Shown in pieces: positions 8,257-18,400 of a stretch of 64,000 bases of DNA. The position numbers and the translations under genes were made by a program. Every line of letters begins with the position of its first letter. The first letter of the stretch is position 1. This stretch comes from Streptomyces sp. A2-16. GTDB lineage: Bacteria; Actinomycetota; Actinomycetes; Streptomycetales; Streptomycetaceae. Under the pieces are notes generated by a model that made no database searches, had not been told where the DNA came from, and saw nothing but the letters and a program-made list of their open reading frames with translations. The stretch covers positions 5,394,001 to 5,458,000 of the forward strand of contig NZ_CP063808.1 in the NCBI RefSeq assembly GCF_018128905.1. The letters run 5' to 3'.

Positions 8257-10536
8257 TCAGTCCCGGCCGACGGGGAGTTGCCGTACCGGAGCCGGCTCGG
8301 CCGCGGAGGTCTGCGACGGTGCCGAGGAGGCCGGGACGTGCCTGCTCAGTGACTCTCCCTCGATGTCCACGTCAGGCAGCACGCGGTTCAGGATACGGGG
8401 CAGCCACCAGGCGCGGTGGCCGAGCAGGGCGAGGACCGCGGGTGCGATCGCCATCCGGACCAGGAAGGCGTCGAAGGCGACGGCGGCGGCCAGTCCGACG
8501 CCCATCGTCTGGATGGTCGGACTGTTCATCCCGATGAATCCGGCGAACACACTGACCATGATGATCGCCGCGGCGGCCACCACCCGTCCGCTGTGCCGGA
8601 ATCCGCTGACGATCGCCTCGCCGGGGGACGCACCGTGGACGTAGGCCTCCCGCATCCTGGTGAGCAGGAAGACCTCGTAGTCCATGGCGAGGCCGAACAC
8701 GATGCCGATGATGAGAATCGGCATCAGCGACATGACCGGTCCGGTCTGTTCGATGCCGATCAGGTCCGCCGCCCAGCCCCACTGGAAGACGGCGACGAGG
8801 ACGCCGAAGGCGGCACCCACCGACAGCAGGAAGCCGAGCGCCGCCTTGACCGGTACCAGGACCGAGCGGAAGACGACCGTCAGCAGGAGCACGGCCAGGC
8901 CGATGACCACGCTCAGATAGGGGATGAGGGCATCCGACATGGCCTCGGAGATGTCGATGTTCAGCGCGGTGGTGCCGGTCACCAGGATGCCGGCGCCGGT
9001 GCCGGACGAGACGCCCGAGAGCGCGCTCCGCATGGCGTGCACCAGGTCCTTGGTCTCGCCGCTGTTCGGCGCGGTCCGCGGGACGGCGGTGAGGACGGCC
9101 GTGTCCTCGGTCCGGTTGAGGACCGGCTCTCCGACCGACGCGATCCCGTCGACTCCCTTCACGGTCTTGACGACCAGGTCCGTGGTGGCCCGGGTGTTCC
9201 CGGACTCCGACGTGTCCACGACCACGGTCAACGGGCCGTTGAAGCCGGGCCCGAAGCCCTGCGACAGCAGGTCGTAGGCACGGCGCTGGGTGGTCTCCAC
9301 CGACTTGGACTCGTCTCCGGGCAACCCGAGTTCGAGCGCCAGGGCCGGCAGGGCGACGGCACCGAGCCCCAGTCCGGCCACCATCAGCACGGCCACCGGC
9401 CGACGCAGCACGAACCGCGCCCAGCGGGCCCCGAGCCCGGCCCGGCCGGCGTCACGCCCCGGCAGCTCGGCCTCGCGCCCCCGCGACCTGGCCGCTCCCC
9501 CGGGCCGCATGCCCTTGCGGGCCGTGCGGGAGAGTACGCGCCTGCCGAAGAAGCCGAACAGGGCGGGGACCAGGGTCAGGGCGACCAGTACGGCGAGGGC
9601 GACGGCGCCCGCGCCGCCCATGCCCATCTTGGTGAGTTCGGGGATTCCGACGACGCCGAGACCGACCAGGGCGATGACGACGGTCGCGCCGGCGAAGACG
9701 ACGGCGGATCCGGCCGTGCCCACCGCCCGGCCGGCGGCCTCCTCAGGCCCGCTGCCGCGGGCGCGTTCGTCCCGGTAGCGGGAGGTGATGAAGAGCGCGT
9801 AGTCGATGCCGACCGCGAGGCCCAGCATCAGCGCCAGGATGGCGACGGTGGACGTCAGACCCAGCGGCACGGCGAGCGCGGAGACCAGGCCGAAGGCGAT
9901 GGCCACGCCCACGAAGGCGGTCAGCAGCGACAGTCCGGCCGCGACCAGCGAACCGAGGGCGAGGATCAGCACCACGGCCGCCACCGCCACGCCGATGATC
10001 TCCGTCGTGCCGCCCAGTTCCTCCTCCGCGTCCAGGGCCGAGCCGCCGATCTCCACGGTCAGCCCGGCGCTGCGAGCCCGGCTCGCGGCGTCCTGGAGGG
10101 CTGCCTTCGCCGACTCCCTCAGGTCCACGGCGTCCGCGGTGTAGGTGATCGTGGAGTAGGCGATGGTGCCGTCCTCGCTGACGGCACCGGTCGTATAGGG
10201 ATCGGTCGCCGAGGCGACCTGGTCGCTCCCCTCCAGCGAGCCGAGCACGTCCGCGACGGTCGCCCTGTTCTCCCCGGCGGTGACCCGCCGGCCGTCCGGG
10301 GCCCGGAACACCAGACGGGCCTCGGCACCCTGGGAGTTGCTCTGCGGGAACCGCTCGTCCAGCAGGTCGAACGCCCGCTGCGACTCGGTGCCGGGCATGG
10401 CGAGGTCCTGCTCCTCGCCGGACGGCGCGAGGGCGGCCGCCGCGACGGCCAGCATCAGCACGCCCAGCCACAGACCGCCGACGAGCCGGCGTCGCCGGAA
10501 GGCCCACCGTCCGATCCGGTACAGAAAAGTAGCCAC
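8257..10536 (-). CDS. MMPL-family (RND) membrane transporter
   Basis: 759 residues with the two-fold MMPL/SSD layout: TM1 near residue 20, a soluble loop, five clustered TM helices (about 175-330), a second loop, and five more helices ending near 700. Recognisable family segments are LGLAVGIDYALFITSRYRDE in the first half and FGLAMDYEVFLLTRMRE in the second. Each contains the membrane Asp-Tyr pair used for proton coupling. MMPL proteins export lipids or hydrophobic drugs. As first gene of an operon with a kinase and regulator it may be an inducible efflux pump. The GTG at 10536 gives the expected N-terminus (ATFLYRIGRW). Confidence 0.9.
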   Translation of the reverse strand: MATFLYRIGRWAFRRRRLVGGLWLGVLMLAVAAAALAPSGEEQDLAMPGTESQRAFDLLDERFPQSNSQGAEARLVFRAPDGRRVTAGENRATVADVLGSLEGSDQVASATDPYTTGAVSEDGTIAYSTITYTADAVDLRESAKAALQDAASRARSAGLTVEIGGSALDAEEELGGTTEIIGVAVAAVVLILALGSLVAAGLSLLTAFVGVAIAFGLVSALAVPLGLTSTVAILALMLGLAVGIDYALFITSRYRDERARGSGPEEAAGRAVGTAGSAVVFAGATVVIALVGLGVVGIPELTKMGMGGAGAVALAVLVALTLVPALFGFFGRRVLSRTARKGMRPGGAARSRGREAELPGRDAGRAGLGARWARFVLRRPVAVLMVAGLGLGAVALPALALELGLPGDESKSVETTQRRAYDLLSQGFGPGFNGPLTVVVDTSESGNTRATTDLVVKTVKGVDGIASVGEPVLNRTEDTAVLTAVPRTAPNSGETKDLVHAMRSALSGVSSGTGAGILVTGTTALNIDISEAMSDALIPYLSVVIGLAVLLLTVVFRSVLVPVKAALGFLLSVGAAFGVLVAVFQWGWAADLIGIEQTGPVMSLMPILIIGIVFGLAMDYEVFLLTRMREAYVHGASPGEAIVSGFRHSGRVVAAAAIIMVSVFAGFIGMNSPTIQTMGVGLAAAVAFDAFLVRMAIAPAVLALLGHRAWWLPRILNRVLPDVDIEGESLSRHVPASSAPSQTSAAEPAPVRQLPVGRD

Positions 10537-10761
10537 CTGTCGATCACTCCAGACGCGCTAGGCAAGGGAAATGCGCGGGATCCGCACGTCCCCAACCCTT
10601 CCGTCCGGCGCACCGCCGGGCATCGTCCTGCGCTGCCGTCCTCACCTGGTGCACCGGGACCGGCCGGGCACCTGTCCTAGTGCCTGCGCACCAGCTCGTG
10701 GTCCGGCACCACCGCGTCGGTGCGATCAGCAGCGGCCGAACCCCGCAGGTCGGCCCTGCAC

Positions 10762-12000
10762 TCAGCCCGTCATGTCCGTCAGCATCCGCCACCCGGGCGC
10801 ATAGTTGCCGTGCAGCACCAGCGAGGCCGCCCCCACCGCGCCCACCGTCTCGCCGATCACGCTCTGCTCCACGGCGACCGCCCGGATCGTACGGGCGACG
10901 GACGTGCGGTTGACGGCGGCCTCGACCTCCTCGCGGATGATCGGCTCGATGCCGCGCAGCGCCTCGCCGCCGAGGACGACCCGGCTGACGTCGAGGAGGC
11001 TGGCGGCGCCGCGCGCGGCCTCGCCGATGCGCCGCGCGGCACGCCGTACGACGTCACAGGCGTCGGGGTCGCCCGCGCGGGCCGCTCGCCGCAGGGCCTT
11101 CCAGTCGTGGTGCACGGTGTCGGGCGTGCCGGTGAGGCCGATGCGCTCGGCGGCGTCCGGACCGTGCAGGCGCAGCAGGTCGTCGATGATCGCGGCCGGG
11201 CTGACATACGGGCCGAGGCAGTCCATCGCGCCGCAGTGGCAGACTCGGTCGCCCGGTTCCACGGCCATGTGGCCGAATTCGCCGGCGTTGCCCGAATCGC
11301 CGTGCAGGACCGTGTTGTTGAGGACGATGCCGGCGCCCACGCCGGTGCCGAGGTAGAGGAACAGGAAGCTGCCGGCCCGGTCCGCGCCGCCGATCCAGCG
11401 CTCGCCGATGGCGGCGGCGGTGGCGTCGTTGTCGAGGGCGACGGGCAGTCCGGTGGCCTCGGCGAACATGTCGGCGAGCGGGACGCGGCCCCAGCCGGGG
11501 AAGTTGGGCGGCGAGACCACGGCGCCGGTGGTGCCGTCGAGAGGGCCGGGCGCGGCGATTCCGAGGCCGAGCAGGCGGGTGCGGTCCACGGCGCTGCGGT
11601 CGAGGAGGCGGCCGGTGATGCGTGCGACGCGGTCCACCACGTCGGCCGGGTCGCCCGGGTCGGTGAGCCTGAGGCGGCGGCTGCCGACGACCTCGCCGGC
11701 CAGGTCGACCACCACGATCACCGCGGCGTCGGGGTCGAGGTGGACGCCGACCGCGCAGGCCCCGTCGGCGCGCAGGGTCAGCAGGGTGCGGCGCTTGCCA
11801 CCGCTGGAGGGGGCCTGGCCGGACTCGGCGACGAGTCCGGCGTCGAGGAGCTTGCGGACGACGTTGGAGACGGTCTGGTTGGTCAGGCCGGTGAGGGCGG
11901 CCAGCTCCACCCGGCTCACCTGTCCCGTGGTGCGGATGGCGTCCAGGACGACGGCCTGGTTGTAGCCGCCGACCCGCGGCAGGTTGGTCCCGCTGAGCAT
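10762..12000 (-). CDS. ROK-family transcriptional repressor
   Basis: 412 residues. An N-terminal winged helix-turn-helix (about 10-70; VSRVELAALTGLTNQTVSNV) is followed by the ROK sugar-kinase-like fold. That fold has the phosphate loop FLYLGTGVGAGIVL, the catalytic-type DNDATAAAIGE and a Cys/His cluster CHCGAMDC related to the ROK zinc site. Such regulators bind a sugar or sugar phosphate and release DNA. It faces a sugar ABC importer and alpha-mannosidase across a 243-bp gap and is their likely repressor. ATG 12000 follows CAGGTGACG; an in-frame GTG at 12039 is an alternative. Confidence 0.9.
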   Translation of the reverse strand: MLSGTNLPRVGGYNQAVVLDAIRTTGQVSRVELAALTGLTNQTVSNVVRKLLDAGLVAESGQAPSSGGKRRTLLTLRADGACAVGVHLDPDAAVIVVVDLAGEVVGSRRLRLTDPGDPADVVDRVARITGRLLDRSAVDRTRLLGLGIAAPGPLDGTTGAVVSPPNFPGWGRVPLADMFAEATGLPVALDNDATAAAIGERWIGGADRAGSFLFLYLGTGVGAGIVLNNTVLHGDSGNAGEFGHMAVEPGDRVCHCGAMDCLGPYVSPAAIIDDLLRLHGPDAAERIGLTGTPDTVHHDWKALRRAARAGDPDACDVVRRAARRIGEAARGAASLLDVSRVVLGGEALRGIEPIIREEVEAAVNRTSVARTIRAVAVEQSVIGETVGAVGAASLVLHGNYAPGWRMLTDMTG

Positions 12001-12079
12001 CGTCACCTGTCGGTCACCTGATCCCCTCACCTTCACCACCCCCAGGCGCTTCCAGGGCGGATTTTACATACTCGAAGCA

Positions 12080-12108
12080 TTGACTTCATCCATCAAATGG
12101 ATTTAGCT
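12080..12108 (+). promoter_or_regulatory. Promoter with operator-like palindrome for sugar ABC operon
   Basis: TTGACT at 12080-12085 and TTAGCT at 12103-12108 are 17 nt apart, as in a housekeeping sigma-factor promoter. The spacer contains a perfect palindrome ATCCAT-CAA-ATGGAT at 12088-12102. A protein bound there would block RNA polymerase. The facing ROK gene is the obvious candidate repressor. This is inferred from position and symmetry only. Confidence 0.5.
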
Positions 12109-12243
12109 GACGCCCACAAAATCCGGCCAATCAAGGCCGGCCGGCGCAGGGTGGCGCAGAGCGTGGGCGCCGTCGGGGCCGGCCTACCGGCCCAAGAAAA
12201 CTCGCGGCTTTCCCTCAGGTTTCGTGTTCCGGAGGAACCCACT

Positions 12244-13623
12244 GTGCGCTCGAGAATCGTCACCGCCGCGGCCTTCACCGCCGCCACCGCCCTGGCCGTC
12301 ACCGGCTGTGGTTCGGGCTCGTCAGGCAGCTCGGCCAAGTCCGTCAAGGTCGTCTACTGGCAGAACCTGGACAGCACCAACAAGCTCCAGGCCACCTTCC
12401 TCGCCTCGATGGTGAAGGAGTTCACCAAGGCCAACCCGGGCACCAAGGTGACCCTCGTCCCGGTCGTCGCGTCCGAGAACGACTACTACACCAAGCTCCA
12501 GCTCATGATGCGCTCCCCCGCGACCGCGCCCGACCTGGTCTACGAGGACACCGCGCTCATCAACTCCGACATCGCGGGCGGCTACCTCAAGCCGCTGGAC
12601 GCCTACACCGCCAAGTGGGCCGACTGGTCGCAGTACGCCAAGGCGGCCAAGGGCGCGGTGACCGGCGCATCCGACGGCAAGGTCTACGCCGTACCGGACG
12701 ACACCGACACCCGCGGGATCTGGTACAACAAGCAGCTCCTCCAGAAGGCCGGGATCCCGGTGCCCTGGCAGCCGAGGACATGGGCCGACGTCATCGCCGC
12801 CGCCAAGAAGATCAAGGCGAAGCTGCCCGGCGTGACCCCGCTGAACCTCTACACCGGGCAAGCGGGCGGCGAGGCGTCCTCCATGCAGGGCTTCGAGATG
12901 CTCCTGTACGGCACCCCGGCCGGCGACAAGTCGCTCTACGACGCCTCCCAGAAGAAGTGGGTCGTGGGCGGCCAGGGCTTCAAGGACGCGCTCGACTTCG
13001 TCCACACCGTGTACGGCCAGGGGCTCGGCCCCGCCAAGGAGCAGGCACTGGGCGCCAACTTCGGCACCACGGTGGGCACCGAGCTCATTCCCGAGGGCAA
13101 GCTGGCGATCGACATCGACGGCTCGTGGATGCCCAACAACTGGAGTTCGGCGGCGGCCAAGCCGTGGACCGAGTGGCAGTCGGTGATGGGCACCGCGGCG
13201 ATGCCGACCCAGAACGGGCAGGCGCCGGGCCGCACCAGCATGTCGGGCGGCTGGGCCTGGTCGATCCCGGCCAAGGCCAAGAACCCCGACCTGGCCTGGA
13301 AGTTCCTGTCGACCACGCTCCAGACGAAGACCAACGCCGCGAAGTGGAACGCGACCAACGCGAACATCGCGGTGCGCACCGACGTCGCCTCGGACCCGAC
13401 GTACCTGAACTCGGTGCCGACCAACAAGTTCTTCACCGAACTGGTCGCCGACACGCACTACCGTCCCGGGCTGCCCGCCTACAACCAGGTCTCGACCGCG
13501 ATCCAGAAGGCGATGGAGTCCGTGACGACCGGTCAGGCCTCCGTCGACAAGGCCGCCTCGGAGTTCGATAACGATGTCAAGGCGGCGGTGGGCGACGACA
13601 AGACCGTGGAGGGCACTTCGTGA
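12244..13623 (+). CDS. Sugar ABC transporter substrate-binding lipoprotein
   Basis: 459 residues. The N-terminus is a lipoprotein signal (RSRIVTAAAFTAATALAVTGC) with the lipidated Cys in a VTGC box. The mature part has the extracellular solute-binding (MalE-like) fold, with VVYWQNLDSTNK at the start and MSGGWAWSIPAKAKNPDLAW in the C-lobe. It captures a sugar or oligosaccharide outside the membrane. A downstream GH38 enzyme suggests alpha-mannosides. GTG 12244 is preceded by GGAGG. Its stop codon overlaps the next start. Confidence 0.92.
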   Translation: MRSRIVTAAAFTAATALAVTGCGSGSSGSSAKSVKVVYWQNLDSTNKLQATFLASMVKEFTKANPGTKVTLVPVVASENDYYTKLQLMMRSPATAPDLVYEDTALINSDIAGGYLKPLDAYTAKWADWSQYAKAAKGAVTGASDGKVYAVPDDTDTRGIWYNKQLLQKAGIPVPWQPRTWADVIAAAKKIKAKLPGVTPLNLYTGQAGGEASSMQGFEMLLYGTPAGDKSLYDASQKKWVVGGQGFKDALDFVHTVYGQGLGPAKEQALGANFGTTVGTELIPEGKLAIDIDGSWMPNNWSSAAAKPWTEWQSVMGTAAMPTQNGQAPGRTSMSGGWAWSIPAKAKNPDLAWKFLSTTLQTKTNAAKWNATNANIAVRTDVASDPTYLNSVPTNKFFTELVADTHYRPGLPAYNQVSTAIQKAMESVTTGQASVDKAASEFDNDVKAAVGDDKTVEGTS

Positions 13624-14549
13624 CCGCCCTCGCTCCGGCGCCTCACGGGACCGGCGGTCGCCTCCGGTCCCGCGGGGCGTCCGCCCCGGCCGTCCGCGCA
13701 CTGCTGCGCGGGCTGCCGACGGTCCCGGCCGTGGTCCTGCTGGCGGTGTTCCTGGCCGGTCCGATCGCGTACTGCGTGTATTACGCGTTCACCGACATGC
13801 AGCTCACCGGCGCCTCCGGCACCCGCTTCGTCGGTTTCGACAACTTCACGCGCGCCTTCGAGGACACCGACTTCCTCAACGCGATGTGGCTGACCCTGGT
13901 GTTCGTGGTCGGCTCCGCGGTGGTCGGCCAGAACACCCTCGGGCTCGCGCTGGCCGTCCTGGTCCAGAAGGCCACCGCGCCGGTACGGGCCCTGGTCAAC
14001 GGCGTGGTGATCGCCGCGTGGGTGCTGCCCGAGGTGGTCGCCGGCTATCTGATGTACGCCTTCTTCTACAACCAGGGATCGCTCAACTCCCTGCTGGACG
14101 CGCTGCATCTGCCCGACCAGAACTGGCTGTACACGATGCCGATCCTCGCCGTGTGCCTGGCCAACGTGTGGCGCGGCACCGCCTTCTCCCTGATGGTCTT
14201 CACCGCGGCCATCAACGACGTGCCCCAGGAGCTGGTGGAGGCGGCCGAGATGGACGGAGCCGGCCCCTGGCAACGCCTGTGGCGGGTGGTCCTGCCGGTC
14301 ATCAGGCCGTCGATCCTGACGAACCTGATGCTGATCACGCTCCAGACGCTCTCCGTGTTCGGTCTCATCTACACCATGACCCGCGGCGGACCGGGCAACA
14401 AGAGCGAGACCCTGCCGATCTTCATGTACCAACAAGCCTTCCAGAACAGCCTGATCGGCTACGGCACCGCCATCGCGCTCGTCCTGCTGGTGGTCGGCGC
14501 CCTGTTCTCCGTCGTGTACATCCGGCTGCTGAAACTGGAGGACGACTGA
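13620..14549 (+). CDS. Sugar ABC transporter permease, MalF-like
   Basis: 309 residues with six predicted membrane helices. The cytoplasmic EAA loop, ELVEAAEMDGAGPWQRLWRV, which contacts the ATPase, lies near residue 205. It starts at a GTG overlapping the stop of the binding-protein gene and ends overlapping the second permease gene. No ATPase gene is present in the operon. In Streptomyces, importers of this class normally share the ATPase MsiK encoded elsewhere, and that is inferred here. Confidence 0.92.
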   Translation: MTALAPAPHGTGGRLRSRGASAPAVRALLRGLPTVPAVVLLAVFLAGPIAYCVYYAFTDMQLTGASGTRFVGFDNFTRAFEDTDFLNAMWLTLVFVVGSAVVGQNTLGLALAVLVQKATAPVRALVNGVVIAAWVLPEVVAGYLMYAFFYNQGSLNSLLDALHLPDQNWLYTMPILAVCLANVWRGTAFSLMVFTAAINDVPQELVEAAEMDGAGPWQRLWRVVLPVIRPSILTNLMLITLQTLSVFGLIYTMTRGGPGNKSETLPIFMYQQAFQNSLIGYGTAIALVLLVVGALFSVVYIRLLKLEDD

Positions 14550-15442
14550 TGGCCGCCGTCGCCACGACTCCCCCCGAGACGGTCACCAAGGCCCCTGCGG
14601 CACAGGGCCGTCCGAGAGGGCGCCGGATCCGTGCGGGCCGGGTCACCGTCAACCTCGTCCTGCTCGCCGTGTCGGTGCTGTACGTCCTGCCTCTGCTGTG
14701 GATGCTCCTCGCCTCGGTGAGCGACATCAACTCCTTCCGGCTGCAGTGGCCCTCGTCGCTGACGCTCGACAACTTCGACGCGGTCCTGAACGTCGACACC
14801 ACCTACCGGCCGATGCTCAACAGCCTGCTGCTGTGCGGCTTCGGCACCGCGATCACCGTGGTGGCATCGGTCCTGTGCGCCTACCCGCTCTCGCGCTACC
14901 GGTCCCGGGTACGGCGGCCGTTCCTCTACACGATCCTGTTCTCCACCGGGCTGCCCATCACCGCCGTCATGATCCCCGTGTACAGCATGTTCGTGCAGGT
15001 GAACCTGATCGACTCGATGCCGGGCACGACCCTGTTCCTGGCCGCGTCCGCGCTGCCGTTCGGGATCTGGCTGATGAAGAACTTCATGGACGGCGTCCCG
15101 ATCGTCCTGGAGGAGGCCGCCCGCATCGACGGCGCGAACACCATGCAGGTGCTGTGGCGGGTGGTGCTGCCGCTGATGCGGCCGGGTGTCGTCGTGGTCA
15201 CCATCTTCACGTTCATCGGCATGTGGGGGAACTTCTTCGTCCCCTTCATCCTGCTGCTGTCCCCGGAGAAACTGCCCGCGTCCGTCAGCGTGTTCACCTT
15301 CCTCAGCGCCCACGACCAGACCCAGTACGGGCAGTTGTCGGCGTTCTCGCTGCTCTACTCGCTGCCGGTCGTGATGCTCTACCTGCTGCTGGCCCGCAAG
15401 CTCGGCGGCGGCTTCGCGCTCGGCGGCGCACTCAAGGGCTGA
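14549..15442 (+). CDS. Sugar ABC transporter permease, MalG-like
   Basis: 297 residues with about six membrane helices after a basic N-terminal segment (GRPRGRRIRAGR). The EAA loop reads LEEAARIDGANTMQVLWRV near residue 195. It is the partner of the MalF-like permease; the ATG overlaps the previous stop codon by one base (TGATG). Downstream, 24 bp separate it from the alpha-mannosidase gene, so import and hydrolysis are co-transcribed. Confidence 0.92.
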   Translation: MAAVATTPPETVTKAPAAQGRPRGRRIRAGRVTVNLVLLAVSVLYVLPLLWMLLASVSDINSFRLQWPSSLTLDNFDAVLNVDTTYRPMLNSLLLCGFGTAITVVASVLCAYPLSRYRSRVRRPFLYTILFSTGLPITAVMIPVYSMFVQVNLIDSMPGTTLFLAASALPFGIWLMKNFMDGVPIVLEEAARIDGANTMQVLWRVVLPLMRPGVVVVTIFTFIGMWGNFFVPFILLLSPEKLPASVSVFTFLSAHDQTQYGQLSAFSLLYSLPVVMLYLLLARKLGGGFALGGALKG

Positions 15443-15466
15443 CACCCCCACCTGTACGGAGACTTG

Positions 15467-18400
15467 ATGCACAACGACCGTGACCTCACCGAACAGCGGC
15501 TCGCCCGCGTGCTGAACGAGCGGATCCGGCCCGCCGTCCACGCCCGCTCCGTCCCTCTGGAGGTGGAGGTCTGGAGTGTCGCCGGTGAGCCGGTGCCGGT
15601 GGGTGAGGGCCTCGCGGCCCCCTACCGGCCGACCCGGGTCGGCGCGTGGTGGGGTCCCGCCTGGTCGACGAGCTGGTTCAAGGTCAGCGGCACGATCCCG
15701 GCGGACTGGACCGGTGAGACCGTCGAGGCCGTGCTCGACCTCGGGTTCGCCACCCACTCCGCGGGCTTTTCGGCCGAGGGACTGGTCTACCGGCCGGACG
15801 GCACCGCGGTGAAGGCGCTCAACCCGCGCAACACCTGGCTGCCGGTGACCGAACGAGCCGCGGGCGGTGAGGAGTTCGTCGCCTTCGTCGAGGCCGCCGC
15901 CAATCCGGTCGTCATGCACACCGCGCCCGGCGAGCTCAGCTTCGGCCCCACCTCGGTGGGCGGCAGGGCACCCTGGCTGGGCGACCCGGCCGCGGACCCC
16001 GGTGAGCCCCTCTACCGGCTGCGGCGCCTCGATCTGGCCGTGTTCGACCGGCAGGTCCATGAACTCGTCCAGGATCTGGAGGTGCTGCACCAGCTCATGG
16101 ACGAGCTGTCCCCCGACTCCCCGCGCCGGTGGCAGATCCTCCGGGCGGTCGAACTCGCGCTGGACGCGGTCGACCTGCAGGACATCAGCGGCAGCTCGGC
16201 CGCCGCACGGGCCGCCCTCGCCCCCGCCCTCGCAGCACCCGCGCACGCGAGCGCGCACCGCGTCTCGGCGGTCGGCCACGCGCACATCGACACCGCCTGG
16301 CTGTGGCCGCTGCGCGAGACCGTCCGCAAGGTGGCCCGCACGGTCTCCAACGTCACCCAGCTCATGGACGAACACCCGGAGTTCAGGTTCGTGATGTCCC
16401 AGGCGCAGCAGCTCGCCTGGCTGAAGGAGCACCGGCCCGAGGTGTACGCGCGGGCACAGGAGAAGGCGAAGACCGGGCAGTTCCTGCCCACGGGCAGCCT
16501 GTGGGTGGAGCCGGACACCAACATCAGCGGCGGCGAGGCACTGGTGCGCCAGTTCGTCCACGGAAAGCGGTTCTTCCTCGAGGAGTTCGGCGTCGAGACC
16601 GAGGAGATGTGGCTGCCGGACACCTTCGGCTACAACGCGGCCCTGCCGCAACTGATGAAACTGGCCGGGGTGAAGTGGTTCCTCACGCAGAAGATCTCCT
16701 GGAACACCACCAACAAGTTTCCGCACCACACGTTCTGGTGGGAGGGCATCGACGGCACCCGGATCTTCAGCCACTTCCCTCCGGTCGACAGCTACAACGG
16801 CGAGCTGTCCGGTGCCGAAGTCGCGCACAGCGTACGGAACTTCCAGGACAAGGCGGGTGCCAACCACTCGCTGATCCCCTTCGGCTACGGCGACGGCGGT
16901 GGCGGCCCCACCCGCGAGATGCTGGCGCGGGCCCGGCGGCTCAGGGACCTGGAGGGTTCGGCGCGCGTCGAGATGGAGGGGCCCGCGGACTTCTTCCGGC
17001 GCGCGCACGACGAGTACGAGGCGAACGGCGGCGCGCCGGTGTGGGCCGGGGAGCTGTATCTGGAGTTCCACCGCGGCACGCTGACCAGTCAGCTCGCCAC
17101 CAAGCAGGGCAACCGTCGCAGCGAACACCTGCTGCGCGAGGCGGAGTTGTGGGCGGCGACCGCGGCCGTGCGGCTGGGACGGCCGTATCCGTACGAGGCA
17201 CTGGACCGGCTGTGGAAGACGGTGCTGCTGCACCAGTTCCACGACATCCTGCCCGGGACGTCGATCGCTTGGGTGCACCGGGAGGCGGAGGAGACGTACA
17301 CGGCCGTGGCCCGGGAGCTGGAGGAGCTGATCGGCGCGGCCCAGAAGGCGCTGGCCGGTACCCCTGAGGGCCTGGTCGTCTTCAACTCCGCGCCGCACAC
17401 CCGGGGCGGAGTCGCCGCGTTGGGCGCGGGGCCACGCGCCGGGACCGTCGACGGGCCGGTGCCGCCGGTCCCGGACGGGGACGGGTTCGTCCTCGACAAC
17501 GGTCTGGTCCGGTTCGCGGTGAACGCCCGCGGCCTGATCACGTCCGCCCTCGACCACACGGCCGGCCGGGAGGCCCTGGCACCCGGAGCGGTCGGCAACC
17601 TGCTCCAGTTGCACCAGGACTTCCCCAACCAGTGGGACGCCTGGGATGTCGACGTCTTCTACCGCAACAGCGTGCGCGACCTCACCGATGCCGAGTCCGT
17701 CACGGCGACCGGCGACGGCGTCAGGGTGGTCCGGGTCTTCGGCGCGTCGAGGATCGAGCAGACCCTGACGCTGCCGGCGGGGTCACGCGGGCTGGTGATC
17801 GACACGGTCGTCGACTGGCACGAGCGGGAGAAGTTCCTCAAGGCGGCCTTCCCCCTGGACGTGCGGGCCGCCCACTCGACCGCCGAGATCCCCTTCGGAC
17901 ACGTCGAGCGGCCCACGCACACCAACACCAGCTGGGACGCGGCCAAGTTCGAGACCTGCGCCCACCGCTTCGTCCACGTCGGCGAACCGGACTGGGGCGC
18001 CGCCCTGGTCAACGACTCCTCCTACGGCCACGACGTCACCCGTGACGTCCGCCCCGACGGTGGTACGACCACCACGGTCCGCCTCTCCCTGCTGCGCGCC
18101 GCCCGATTCCCCGACCCCGATCAGGACCAGGGCACCCACCGGCTCGCCTACGCGCTGGTGATCGGCGCCGACGTCCTGGACGCGCGACGCGAGGGGTACC
18201 GCTTCAACCTGCCCGAACGGGTGGTGCCGGGCAGTGCGACGGTCGCCCCGCTGGTGTCGGTGGACCACGAGGGCGTGATCGTGGAGGCGGTCAAGCTCGC
18301 CGACGATCTCAGCGGGGACGTCGTCGTACGGCTCTACGAGTCCCGGGGGACCCGTGCCGCGGCCACCCTCACCACCGGCTTCCCGCTGGCGTCCGCCGTG

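Noticed and set aside
8416..10680. A 754-codon frame opposite the MMPL gene
   Set aside because: Low-complexity Gly/Asp/Gln/Arg translation typical of antisense frames in GC-rich DNA; the MMPL reading has membrane helices and family motifs.
14459..17614. A 1051-codon open frame antisense to the permease and alpha-mannosidase genes
   Set aside because: It is a high-GC shadow frame. The opposite strand has unmistakable GH38 and permease motifs, and the antisense translation is repetitive Arg/Gly/Asp/Gln-rich with no recognisable domain.
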